This document shows positions 1 through 7,942 of a DNA stretch of 64,000 nucleotides, one piece after another; positions within the stretch are counted from its first letter, which is position 1, and every line of letters starts with the position of its first letter. The notes under the pieces are model-generated. The model saw only the letters and a list, made by a program, of their open reading frames with translations, did not search any database and was not told the DNA's origin. The stretch lies in NCBI GenBank assembly GCA_902802585.1, contig CADCMR010000011.1:62001-126000 (forward strand), written 5' to 3'. The position numbers and the translations under genes are program-made. The stretch comes from an uncultured bacterium (lineage in GTDB: Bacteria > Verrucomicrobiota > Lentisphaeria > Victivallales > UBA1829).

Positions 1-1775
1 ATGCAGCAGAACCCGATACTGAGTTGTCCGTCGGCATCGCCCAGGTCTGCGACTTTCCGGTACCAGGATACCATGTCGGGATCAATCAAATTATTATGAT
101 ACGCGAAAAATGCGTCCAACGCGCATTGTCTGTCCTCGTTCAAGGAAATGGCCATGCGATACCATTTCAGCGCCTCCGCGGTATTCTGTTCAACATAATA
201 ACCATACCGGTAAAACATGGCAATCCGGACACGCGAACCTGAGTAGTTGCCCTCATTCGCCTTGCAATACCATTGAAATGCTTTCCTGTAATCTATTGGA
301 AGCCCCAGCAGTCCACGTTCATAGGCTTCTCCGAGAACAAAACACGCTCTGGGATACCCTTTTTCCGCCGACAGATAATACCATTTCACAGCTTCCGCAT
401 CATTCTTTTCGACGGCGATCCCTTTTTCATAGAACTCGCCGACTTGGTATAAATCCGATGCATCCCCATCCCCGCATTCCGCGACCTTGCGATACCATTT
501 CTCCGCTTCCGCTTCATTCTTTTCGACACCGCGTCCTTCCGCATAGCGCATACCGATCATGAACCCTCCCCAAAAGGACATCGGCTCCTCGACCTTGATA
601 ATCCATTTCATTGCTTCCGCCTCGTCTTTTTCGACTCCGATTCCTTTTTCATAGCACGTCGCAAGAGCATTCATTGCTTGGTGGTTTCCCTGTTCCGCGG
701 CCTTGCGATACCAGCTCACGGCTTCCGCTTCATCCTTTTCAATACCGTTGCCGGACTGGTAACACTTCGCAAGAGAACACTGTGCATCGGTATTTCCCTG
801 GTCCGCGGCCATGCGATACCAGCTCACGGCTTCCTCTTCATCCTTTTTGACGCCATTGCCATACAGATAGTAGTTTCCCATGCAAAACTGTGCATCTGCA
901 TCCCCCTGCTCCGCCGCCTTGCGGTACCAATTCGCCGATTCGGCAGAATCCTGTTCGACACCATACCCGTTCTGATAGCAGAAACCAAGCAGATATTCTG
1001 CAAAAGAATAATCCTGTCCGGCTGCTCTCCTGAAATAATCCACGGCTTTCGCCTGGTCTTTTTCGACCCCTTCTCCTTCAAGGTAACATAATCCCAGTTG
1101 CACGATAGCCCGGATGAACCCCTGCTCCTCCGCCAGGCGGAACCATTTCACGGCCTCGACAGGGTCTTTTTCGATCAAATCTCCATAATAATAGAGCCTC
1201 CCAAGATTCGTCTGCGCTTTGGCAAATCCATGCTCCGCCGCCTTGCGATACCATTTCACGGCTTCTGCCGCATCCTTTTCAACGCCAATCCCGTCATGAT
1301 AGCAAATGCCGAGATGATTCTGAGCATCGGCGTGCCCCTGCTCCGCCGCTTTCCGGAACCATTTCACGGCTTCGGCAGTGTCTTTCTTAACGCCGAAACC
1401 GCTCAAAAAGCATAAAGCAAGCTCATACTGCGCTTTGTCCAGCCCCTGATCCGCCGCCAGACGATACCATTTTGCCGCTTCGTTATGGTCCGGTTTTGTC
1501 CCGAGATAGGTTTCGGAACACATTGCGAGCTCGTATTGCGCTTCGGCATGTCCCTGCTCCGCCGCCTTGCGATAATGCTCCACGGCGGCTTCATAAGATC
1601 CTGCCTTGAATTCTTTTATCCCCGCTTCGTATTCCGCTTGCGCATCCGTGTCCTGCGCAAACACCGATGCCGCGGGGAATGCGAGCGCGGCAACCATGAA
1701 CACGGCAATGCCGCGAATCGCAACGCGCCTCCATCCGGGATTGATGACACTGTTTTTTTTGTCTTTTCCGTTCAT
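1..1775 (-). CDS. Sel1-repeat (TPR-like) exported protein, C-terminus cut by window edge
   Basis: The frame is open from an ATG at 1775 to the window start (about 591 residues visible, no stop). An N-terminal signal peptide is clear (hydrophobic stretch followed by AFPAASVFAQD), and a GGAGG lies 7 nt before the ATG. The rest is about 14-15 tandem Sel1 repeats of about 36 residues, each of the form AEAVKWYRKAAEQGHADAQ followed by LGxCYxxGxGVEKD. Sel1-like repeats form alpha-solenoids that mediate protein-protein contacts, often in envelope or signalling assemblies. The partner cannot be told from sequence. The repeat period also produces several spurious plus-strand frames here. Confidence 0.88.
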   Translation of the reverse strand, partial: MNGKDKKNSVINPGWRRVAIRGIAVFMVAALAFPAASVFAQDTDAQAEYEAGIKEFKAGSYEAAVEHYRKAAEQGHAEAQYELAMCSETYLGTKPDHNEAAKWYRLAADQGLDKAQYELALCFLSGFGVKKDTAEAVKWFRKAAEQGHADAQNHLGICYHDGIGVEKDAAEAVKWYRKAAEHGFAKAQTNLGRLYYYGDLIEKDPVEAVKWFRLAEEQGFIRAIVQLGLCYLEGEGVEKDQAKAVDYFRRAAGQDYSFAEYLLGFCYQNGYGVEQDSAESANWYRKAAEQGDADAQFCMGNYYLYGNGVKKDEEEAVSWYRMAADQGNTDAQCSLAKCYQSGNGIEKDEAEAVSWYRKAAEQGNHQAMNALATCYEKGIGVEKDEAEAMKWIIKVEEPMSFWGGFMIGMRYAEGRGVEKNEAEAEKWYRKVAECGDGDASDLYQVGEFYEKGIAVEKNDAEAVKWYYLSAEKGYPRACFVLGEAYERGLLGLPIDYRKAFQWYCKANEGNYSGSRVRIAMFYRYGYYVEQNTAEALKWYRMAISLNEDRQCALDAFFAYHNNLIDPDMVSWYRKVADLGDADGQLSIGFCC

Positions 1776-1977
1776 GATTGCCTCCGGGGGGATCAGGTGT
1801 ATCGTTTCAGTTTCAAATATGGTTTTTTATTAAAGAACGGCACAAGCGGATTCTGAAAAAAATCAGTTCCTTTTTGAATAAAGTGTCCATGTCCGGCTTC
1901 GCTCCGAACATATGAAACTTGTTCGGCATCGCGTACCGACTCAAAATAAGCAGCGCCGAGGGGGGCTGTACTTTCGT
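1776..1977. other. Intergenic region between LOG gene and Sel1-repeat gene
   Basis: About 200 bases, AT-rich next to the Sel1 gene. Apart from the GGAGG ribosome-binding site of the Sel1-repeat gene I see no convincing promoter, terminator or small gene. Confidence 0.4.
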
Positions 1978-2679
1978 TCAGATGTCTTTTCTGACGGTCG
2001 TCTTGACGCCGCTCCGGTCGTGGACATATTTGATGTGCCGGAACGCATCATCGGCGTTTTCCGCGACGTAGAAGAGATCCATATCGTTCTCGTTGATCAT
2101 GCGGTCGCGGATCATGGTGGAGCGGAACCAGTCGAAGAGCGGTCCCCAGTATTCCTTTCCGACCGCCACAAGCGGGACAGTGCGGACTTTGCTGGTCTGG
2201 ATGAGCGTGAGCGCCTCGGAGAACTCGTCGAGTGTGCCGAAGCCGCCGGGATAGACGACGATCGCGACGGAATACTTGAGGAAGCAAACTTTGCGGACGA
2301 AGAAATAGCGGAAGTCGAGCGAATCAGACTGATACGGATTCGGATGCTGCTCCATCGGGAGCTTGATGTTCAGCCCGACGGACTCTCCGTTCTTGTTCCA
2401 TGCGCCGCGGTTGGCGGCCTCCATGATGCCGGGACCGCCACCGGTGAGGACGCCGTAGCCATGATCCGTGAGAAGCTCGCCAAAGCGGACGCAGTCCTGG
2501 TAGACGGGATCGTCGGGTTTCGTGCGTGCGGAGCCGAAGACGGACACGAGGCGTTTGTGCTTTGCCATGGTCTCGAAGGAGTCGATGAACTCCGACATGA
2601 TGCGGAAGATGCGCCACGGCTCCTCGGCGTTCAGACCGACGAGTTCGGAAAACCCGGCGTTGAAATCAGGATCGGCCAT
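1978..2679 (-). CDS. LOG family protein (TIGR00730-type Rossmann nucleotide hydrolase)
   Basis: 233 residues. It carries both signatures of the LOG (lonely guy; formerly lysine decarboxylase-like) family: GGGPGIMEAANRGA (about residue 80) and the nucleotide-binding PGGFGTLDE (about residue 143). Characterised members hydrolyse nucleoside 5'-monophosphates, for example cytokinin riboside monophosphates, releasing base and ribose-5-phosphate; some act in purine turnover. It lies 9 nt downstream of the gcvH-like gene and is probably co-transcribed with it from the promoter near 3107-3135. The bacterial substrate cannot be read from the sequence, and true lysine decarboxylase activity is unlikely. 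Confidence 0.88.
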   Translation of the reverse strand: MADPDFNAGFSELVGLNAEEPWRIFRIMSEFIDSFETMAKHKRLVSVFGSARTKPDDPVYQDCVRFGELLTDHGYGVLTGGGPGIMEAANRGAWNKNGESVGLNIKLPMEQHPNPYQSDSLDFRYFFVRKVCFLKYSVAIVVYPGGFGTLDEFSEALTLIQTSKVRTVPLVAVGKEYWGPLFDWFRSTMIRDRMINENDMDLFYVAENADDAFRHIKYVHDRSGVKTTVRKDI

Positions 2680-2688
2680 GTCGTCGCC

Positions 2689-3060
2689 TCACAGGGTTGC
2701 CAGATATTCTTCGTACTCTTCTTCCGACATCAGCTCGTCGACCTCGGTCGGGTCAATGTTGTCGAGCTTGTAGAGCCAGCCTTTTCCCTCGGCGTTCGTG
2801 CTGATGATGCCGGGGTCGTCGTCGAGCGCGTGGTTGACCGCGATGACGGTCCCGCTCACGGGGGAATAGACGTCGGAGGATGCTGACACGGATTCGATGG
2901 TGCCGATGCTGTCGCCGCAAATCAGATCCGTTCCTTCCCTGGGGAGATCGACGAAAGTGATGTCGCCGAGGTCGGCGGCCGCGTATTCGGAGATGCCGAC
3001 GATGGCCTCTTCTCCGTCCGTCTTGACCCACTCATGGGTTTTTGAATAGTATTTGTCCAT
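2689..3060 (-). CDS. gcvH: Glycine cleavage H-protein homologue lacking the lipoyl lysine
   Basis: 123 residues, full length for GcvH, with the family's beginning (YYSKTHEWVKTDGEEAIVGI) and the hammerhead core SSDVYSPVSGTV. In active H proteins the lipoate is carried by the Lys of the ESVKAxSD motif; here the motif is ESVSASSD, with Ser59 (codon TCA, 2884-2886) at that position. Lys to TCA needs at least two base changes, so a single read error is an unlikely cause. No gcvT or gcvP is nearby and the next gene encodes a LOG-family enzyme. The fold assignment is firm, but function as a carrier of the aminomethyl group is doubtful. The gene has a strong promoter of its own. Confidence 0.85.
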   Translation of the reverse strand: MDKYYSKTHEWVKTDGEEAIVGISEYAAADLGDITFVDLPREGTDLICGDSIGTIESVSASSDVYSPVSGTVIAVNHALDDDPGIISTNAEGKGWLYKLDNIDPTEVDELMSEEEYEEYLATL

Positions 3061-3106
3061 ACCTTGAGTTCCTCTGTGAAAAGGGTTCAGTTAAATCGCA
3101 TAGAGA

Positions 3107-3135
3107 AAATTAAGCATAAAAGTCTGTATTGTCAA
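3107..3135 (-). promoter_or_regulatory. Sigma70-type promoter for gcvH-like/LOG genes
   Basis: On the minus strand TTGACA (3130-3135), a 17-nt spacer and TAATTT (3107-3112), about 50 nt upstream of the gcvH-like ATG. This is a near-consensus match with ideal spacing. Confidence 0.7.
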
Positions 3136-3186
3136 GCGCCGTTTCCGAAAAAGTCCGTTTTTTTTCCCATTTTCCGCTTTTTCTCC

Positions 3187-3265
3187 TGATTCCGGCATCC
3201 GAAACGACTTGTTACACGCCAGCAAATCCAAGGAGAAACGCCCCGTTTTTCTTATGCCGGAATCA
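3187..3265. repeat. 12-bp perfect inverted repeat with 55-nt spacer
   Basis: TGATTCCGGCAT at 3187-3198 is the exact reverse complement of 3254-3265. The right arm overlaps the stop codon of the small membrane protein gene. There is no T tract, so it is not a typical terminator. Confidence 0.5.
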
Positions 3266-3751
3266 TTCAATGTCCTCTCCCCGTGATTCCTGGGAATCGG
3301 AATCCCCGGAAACAGCATAAAGGTACAGCCTGTGCATCATTTCATCATAGGCAACGCACATGTCTTTGAATTCGATATACTGGAACGAATTGCTGTAGGT
3401 CCACCAGATGACCGGGGTGCCGTCGAGCATTTTCGGCGATTCGATGATCCGGTTGAACAATCCATGATGCATGGAATTGAGCTTGTTGACAAAATCATCT
3501 TTGGCTTCGGGAGGGCAGTCGAACTTGACCCAGACACGTTTCGATTCACCGCTGCGGGATAGGAACAGATTGATGTCGGTGGCCTCGACAGGCAGGATCA
3601 CGCCGAATTCATTCAGGATCGTTTTGATTCGCGGCGCGGAATACTCCTCCTCGGCATAAAACGGAGTGGAAAACACATTGAACATCGGCACAACAAGAAC
3701 CCCGACAAAGACCCCGAATAGGAACATGACGACCGCGATTAACACTTTCAT
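3263..3751 (-). CDS. Small membrane-anchored protein of unknown function
   Basis: 162 residues from the ATG at 3751. This start is preferred over an upstream in-frame ATG at 3817 because AGGAG lies 7-8 nt before it and the protein then begins directly with a hydrophobic segment (MKVLIAVVMFLFGVFVGVLV). One N-terminal transmembrane helix or uncleaved signal anchor is followed by about 135 residues of soluble, probably periplasmic, domain with no motif I recognise. A promoter with ideal spacing lies upstream. No homologous family could be named. Confidence 0.7.
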   Translation of the reverse strand: MKVLIAVVMFLFGVFVGVLVVPMFNVFSTPFYAEEEYSAPRIKTILNEFGVILPVEATDINLFLSRSGESKRVWVKFDCPPEAKDDFVNKLNSMHHGLFNRIIESPKMLDGTPVIWWTYSNSFQYIEFKDMCVAYDEMMHRLYLYAVSGDSDSQESRGEDIE

Positions 3752-3829
3752 GATTTCGCTCCTGGTTTTGAGAAGTAATAAGTGAGGCGGCGCACCGGAA
3801 GAACGATCCGGTTTCACGCAACGGGAAAC

Positions 3830-3858
3830 AATATAACATCATATTCGCGTGTTTGCAA
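3830..3858 (-). promoter_or_regulatory. Sigma70-type promoter for the small membrane protein
   Basis: Minus strand TTGCAA (3853-3858), 17-nt spacer, TATATT (3830-3835), about 80 nt upstream of the ATG at 3751. Confidence 0.6.
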
Positions 3859-3935
3859 ATCCGAAATCCATAAAAAAACGGTCAAATCCGAAAAGAAATG
3901 ACCGTTTGAATTGTGTATTTGAAAGAAAGGATGGA

Positions 3936-4583
3936 TCAGAAGCCGCCGAAGCCGCCCATGCCGCCGCCGAAGCCGCCCATGCCGCCGCCGAAGCCGCCCA
4001 TGCCGCCGCCGGGACCGCCGCCGAAGCCACCCATGCCGCCGCCGAAGCCGCCCATGCCGCCGCCGAAATCCATGCCGCCGCCGAAGCCGCCGCCAGGACC
4101 GCCAAAACCGCCAGGACCGCCAAAGCCGCCGCCAGGACCGCCGAAACCGCCGGGGCCGCCGAAGTCCATGCCGGGTCCCATGCCGGCGCCGAAGCCGCCG
4201 GGACCGCCGAAGTCCATGCCGGGTCCCATGCCGGGTCCGCCAAAGCCCATGGCGCCAGGACCGAAGTCCATGCCGGGTCCCATGGCGGGTCCGGTGACGG
4301 TCGTGGTCGTCATGACCGGACCGGCGTTTCTCTGTGCGACCGCCGCTGCTTCAGCTGCCTTGCGGGCTTCCTCACGTGCCGCACGGCGTTCTTCCGCCGA
4401 CGTGCGTTTCGACGGGGTGTTGACCGCCGCAATCGTCTTCTTCGAGGCTCCAAATGACGGAGGCGCGAATTGAAGAAGGGCGAAAAGAATGAAAGGAAGC
4501 GCAGTGAAGAGCAGGACAAGAATGAACACGAAATTGTACAGAGGACTGTTCTTTTGCGGATTCGAGGAAGAAGATTTTTTCAT
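3936..4583 (-). CDS. Single-pass membrane protein with long Gly/Met/Phe-rich repeat tail
   Basis: 215 residues from the ATG at 4583 (GGAG about 6 nt upstream; an ATG at 4757 in the same frame lacks such a site). Order: short Ser/Lys-rich cytoplasmic start, one transmembrane helix (about residues 18-40, NFVFILVLLFTALPFILFAL), an Ala/Arg/Glu-rich helical stretch (SAEERRAAREEARKAAEAAA), then about 115 residues made almost only of Gly, Pro, Phe, Met and Asp in short repeats such as GPGMDFGG and GGMGGFGG. The tail must be disordered or self-associating. Function unknown. The repeats make all other frames here look open; those frames are not genes. Confidence 0.72.
   Translation of the reverse strand: MKKSSSSNPQKNSPLYNFVFILVLLFTALPFILFALLQFAPPSFGASKKTIAAVNTPSKRTSAEERRAAREEARKAAEAAAVAQRNAGPVMTTTTVTGPAMGPGMDFGPGAMGFGGPGMGPGMDFGGPGGFGAGMGPGMDFGGPGGFGGPGGGFGGPGGFGGPGGGFGGGMDFGGGMGGFGGGMGGFGGGPGGGMGGFGGGMGGFGGGMGGFGGF
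3939..4290. repeat. Tandem GC-rich minisatellite coding the glycine-rich tail
   Basis: Short repeating units (ccgccgaagccgcccatg type on the plus strand) run through most of this interval and encode the GGMGGFGG-type tail. Such arrays readily change length by slippage. Confidence 0.75.
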
Positions 4584-4797
4584 CGTGAACTCCAATGTTT
4601 GGGCGTCAGGGTATAATTTGAGCTTTATCAAGATATTTAACGCCATCCGTTGTGGTTTTATTGTATCAAATCCTGAAAAAAACAAAAGAATGTTTGATTT
4701 TTTTGTCAAAAGTGGTATATTGGAAACGGTCTTTTCTCCGGCGCTCCTGCGGCGCAATGACCGTTTTCACAATCAAAAGAACTTGAATATCAATGAT

Positions 4798-6531
4798 ATG
4801 AGCCGCCATTTCCAACGCATCGTCTTTGCCGTCGCCGTTCTGGTCCTGGCTCTGGATATTTTTGGACTGTATGTCCCCGCGAAATTCGGCACATGCTGGC
4901 TCGTGATTCCCGACGCGCTCGAAAACGCGTTCTGCGCCGACAACTTCCTGCGTGAAGGAAAATACGGATTTTACCTGAACGGCGTGCTCCATCCTTCCCG
5001 TTATCTGCCTTGGTTCCCCCTTCTCTTCCTCGCGCCCTTCCAGGCGCTCGCCGGCGACGTCTACGGTGCGGTCTACGGATCCTGGTTCGCAGCCGCGGGG
5101 CTCGCAGCCGTCATGTTCCTTTCCTGCCGCCAGACCACAGTGCGTCCAGGCGGGGCGGGCGCGCGTGACGCGGCTTGCGGCGGACTGGCGGGACTGCTGA
5201 CTTTCCCCGCTCTGCTGCTCAGCTCATTTTTCATTGCCCTGACCGGATACGCGATGACGGAAGTGCCGTATCTGCTGTTCTGCGTGTGGGCGATGATCCT
5301 CTGGACACGCCTCGCGGTACATCCGGGCGTAGATCTTTCTTCACTTGTCTGGTGCGGCGTTCTGATCGCCCTCGGCGGTTCAGTGCGCTCCTCGGCATAT
5401 CCGATGCTGGCATTGCCGTTCCTCCTGGTCTTCACGCGCGAAAAAAACTGGAAAAGGCGTTTTCTGCTGTGGTTCCTCGCCGCGCTCCCGACCGCCCTCG
5501 TTCTGATCGCGTCCAACATCTTCAACTGGGCTGTCTTCGGATCGCCCTTCCGCACCGGGTATCATTTCTGGTGTCCCGTGCCGTATGACTTCATGCCTTT
5601 GACGTTCCATCCCCGCTACGCCGCTGAGTATCTGCCGCGCCTGGTCCGGGAAAAAGGCTTCTGGCTGACGATGGCGCTGCTGGCGGTCTGCGCCGCCTGG
5701 TTCTGCGCCTCGCGCGCCGCCCGGAAGGAAAAACTGTGGAGTCTCCCGACATGGACCGCGTGGGAGGCGTCCATGGCGTTCGCCCTGCTCCAGAGCCTGA
5801 TCATTTTCGTCCTTTACATCGTCTATTTCTTCTACGACAAACGCATGTACCTGCCGATCCTGGTCATGGTCCTGCCGCCCGCCGCATCCGCCGCCGCGCT
5901 TCTGCTCCGCATGATCCTGAAGAAACGCCAGACGGTATGCTGGATCCTCGCGGGCGCGGCAGTCGTCCTGCAATGCATCGTGATGCGCAATCTGAACGAC
6001 TACCACAAGGCGATCCGTGGAATCCCGGACGACCGCGCAAAGCTCGAGTATCTCAGTTCGATCCTCCCCGGAAACGCCGTCCTGCTCTCCATGTTCAATC
6101 CCGCGGTCGCCGACAAATTCTTCCAGCACGGCACAGACCGCAAGATCATCCCTGTCAACCGTATCCACGAATACTCCGACAAGATTGCCGCGCCCCAAAA
6201 AGTTAAAGTGTGCGACCCGCCGCCGCGCGACGCGTTCGACAACCTCGCGCCGGGTCTGCTCTCTCAGCCCGGATGCTATCTGCCGTTCCCCTACGCGGTC
6301 TCCGACGATCCCGCGTTTTTCGAGGAAATCATGAAGAAAAACGCGGATGTCCCGTTCTATTTCATCACTGGCTCGAACCGGATGGCGCCGATTGAAATTC
6401 GGGACATTCTGAACTTCGCCGATGCCGACATCGTGGCACAGAACAAGGGCATCGTCGTGTGGAAACTGCGCAGGAAGGCATCGTTGTCCGCGGATGATGC
6501 CGATGACGGGACGGATTCAGGGCGGGATTGA
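4798..6531 (+). CDS. Predicted GT-C type integral membrane glycosyltransferase (PMT/ArnT-like)
   Basis: 577 residues from the ATG at 4798. The frame is open further upstream, but that part is AT-rich and reads as non-coding. Many hydrophobic helices occupy the first about 420 residues, followed by a smaller soluble C-terminal part. The first extracytoplasmic loop has an acidic PDALENAF motif near residue 35, where GT-C enzymes such as ArnT and protein O-mannosyltransferases place their catalytic Asp/Glu. Such enzymes move sugars from polyprenyl-phosphate donors to lipid or protein acceptors on the periplasmic face. Donor and acceptor are unknown. No clear ribosome-binding site precedes the ATG. 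It converges on murI. Confidence 0.65.
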   Translation: MSRHFQRIVFAVAVLVLALDIFGLYVPAKFGTCWLVIPDALENAFCADNFLREGKYGFYLNGVLHPSRYLPWFPLLFLAPFQALAGDVYGAVYGSWFAAAGLAAVMFLSCRQTTVRPGGAGARDAACGGLAGLLTFPALLLSSFFIALTGYAMTEVPYLLFCVWAMILWTRLAVHPGVDLSSLVWCGVLIALGGSVRSSAYPMLALPFLLVFTREKNWKRRFLLWFLAALPTALVLIASNIFNWAVFGSPFRTGYHFWCPVPYDFMPLTFHPRYAAEYLPRLVREKGFWLTMALLAVCAAWFCASRAARKEKLWSLPTWTAWEASMAFALLQSLIIFVLYIVYFFYDKRMYLPILVMVLPPAASAAALLLRMILKKRQTVCWILAGAAVVLQCIVMRNLNDYHKAIRGIPDDRAKLEYLSSILPGNAVLLSMFNPAVADKFFQHGTDRKIIPVNRIHEYSDKIAAPQKVKVCDPPPRDAFDNLAPGLLSQPGCYLPFPYAVSDDPAFFEEIMKKNADVPFYFITGSNRMAPIEIRDILNFADADIVAQNKGIVVWKLRRKASLSADDADDGTDSGRD

Positions 6532-6573
6532 ATTGAATCCGCCTCAGAATTGCGGATGAAAAAGGCGGTCCGT

Positions 6574-7413
6574 TCAGTTGACGACGTCCGCCAGGTGAAT
6601 ATCGATCACCTCGCCGTCCCCGGCATCGAGAAAACGCCGCGCGAGACGCTCGAAGCCGGGCGTCCGGTCGGTCACGTAATACCGCGCGCTCCCGTTGCGA
6701 CCGGGCTCCGCGCACAGTCCTTTTTCTTTCAACAGGAGGTTCAGGTAATCCGCCGCCGCGGCGGCGCTGTCGAGGATCAGCGTGCCTTTCGGGAGGTACT
6801 GGCTTAGCGCGGGCCGGAACAGCGGATAATGGGTGCATCCGAGCAGGACGACTTCCGGCGGATCGCGGAGAAGCTGCGCCAGATAGAGGTCAAATATCTC
6901 GCGCACGATCGCGCCGTTGGTCACGCCCTCCTCGATCACGGGCACGAAGAGCGGACATGCGATGCTCCGCACAATCAGGCGCGGATCGGCAGCCAGCAGG
7001 GCATGTTCGTACGCGCCGCTTGCGATGGTCCCGCGCGTCCCCAGCACGGCGACCTTGCGCCGCCCGGACGCGAGCACAGCCTCCACGCCCGCCAGGATCA
7101 CGCCGCCGAGCGGGAAACTGCGTTTTTCGGGCAGAATGTTCGGCAGCGCCAGCGCGGACACGGTGTTGCACGCCGCGACAGCCGCCTTGATGCCGAACCG
7201 TTCCAGAAACGCCAGGTCCTGGCGCGCGAAAAGCTCGACCGTTTCCGGCGAACGGTTTCCGTACGGCACGCGGGCGGTATCGCCGAGGTAGATCACGTCT
7301 TCGCCGGGGAGCGCCTCACGGACGGCGCGCACGACGGTGAGACCGCCGAGCCCGGAATCGAAAAGTCCGATCGGGCGGTTGTCGTATTTTGTTGTGTGGC
7401 GTTTCGCGGACAT
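6574..7413 (-). CDS. murI: Glutamate racemase
   Basis: 279 residues, usual length. It converts L-glutamate to D-glutamate for peptidoglycan precursors in the cytoplasm. Visible signatures are IGLFDSGLGGLTVVRA at the N-terminus, YLGDTARVPYGNRSPE, the first catalytic Cys in AVAACNTVSALA and the second in VLLGCTHYPLF. It starts 9 nt after the acetyltransferase stop and is the last gene of a probable YkuD-accA-acetyltransferase-murI operon. No strong Shine-Dalgarno is visible, so translation may be coupled to the upstream gene. Confidence 0.96.
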   Translation of the reverse strand: MSAKRHTTKYDNRPIGLFDSGLGGLTVVRAVREALPGEDVIYLGDTARVPYGNRSPETVELFARQDLAFLERFGIKAAVAACNTVSALALPNILPEKRSFPLGGVILAGVEAVLASGRRKVAVLGTRGTIASGAYEHALLAADPRLIVRSIACPLFVPVIEEGVTNGAIVREIFDLYLAQLLRDPPEVVLLGCTHYPLFRPALSQYLPKGTLILDSAAAAADYLNLLLKEKGLCAEPGRNGSARYYVTDRTPGFERLARRFLDAGDGEVIDIHLADVVN

Positions 7414-7422
7414 GACAGTTGA

Positions 7423-7941
7423 CTATTCCGTTTTCAGCAGTTCATCGGAAACTGGGATGTCGATCACGACGGCGGTTTCGTCGCAGTGGTCTTTCTTCGG
7501 ACAAACGCAGCAGTCGCTCCAGATCTTCGGCGGAAACGTGTATTTGTCGATGATGCGGAATCCGAGGCGCTGGAAAAACGCCACCCGGTATGTGAGAGCG
7601 AATACATGCCCCTGTTCGCCGCCGGTGCGCTCCATCGCCTTGGCGAGCAACGCCCCGACCAGACGCGAACCGATCCCCTGCCCCGCCAGGTCGCGGCGCA
7701 CGGCAAGGGAGCGGATTTCGTTGAGGTTGTTTCCGAAATCGCGCAACGCGCCGCATGCCGCGATGGAGCCGTCCAGCTCGGCGACAAGAAAATTCGCGAT
7801 ACGCGCCTGGATGTCCGCTACGGGACGAGGCAGGAGCTTGCCCTCGGTCGAGAAGGTCGCCAGCAGGGCATAGATCGCGGGCGCGTCCTCGACTCGTGCC
7901 GGGCGGATCAGCGCGCCGGAGCGTGGCGACTGCGCCGCCAT
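7423..7941 (-). CDS. GNAT N-acetyltransferase, short ArgA-like (N-acetylglutamate synthase type)
   Basis: 172 residues from the ATG at 7941, one base beyond the accA stop. A longer upstream start would read through accA in another frame and is rejected. GNAT acetyl-CoA signature: EIRSLAVRRDLAGQGIGSRLV. The C-terminal block FALTYRVAFFQRLGF, DKYTFPPKIW and CCVCPKKDHCDE matches the stand-alone short N-acetylglutamate synthases (Rv2747-like) that start arginine biosynthesis. The cysteine-rich end is typical of that group. Substrate assignment rests on motif resemblance, so it is likely but not proven. No other arg gene is in the window. Confidence 0.8.
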   Translation of the reverse strand: MAAQSPRSGALIRPARVEDAPAIYALLATFSTEGKLLPRPVADIQARIANFLVAELDGSIAACGALRDFGNNLNEIRSLAVRRDLAGQGIGSRLVGALLAKAMERTGGEQGHVFALTYRVAFFQRLGFRIIDKYTFPPKIWSDCCVCPKKDHCDETAVVIDIPVSDELLKTE

Positions 7942-7942
7942 G

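Noticed and set aside
4489..4797. 103-codon N-terminal extension of the membrane glycosyltransferase
   Set aside because: The stretch is antisense to the glycine-rich protein's start and its AT-rich promoter area; it has no signal or helix pattern fitting the enzyme.
6537..6560. Hairpin ATCCGC/GCGGAT between the glycosyltransferase gene and murI
   Set aside because: Stem of six with no T tract on either strand; not enough for a terminator call.
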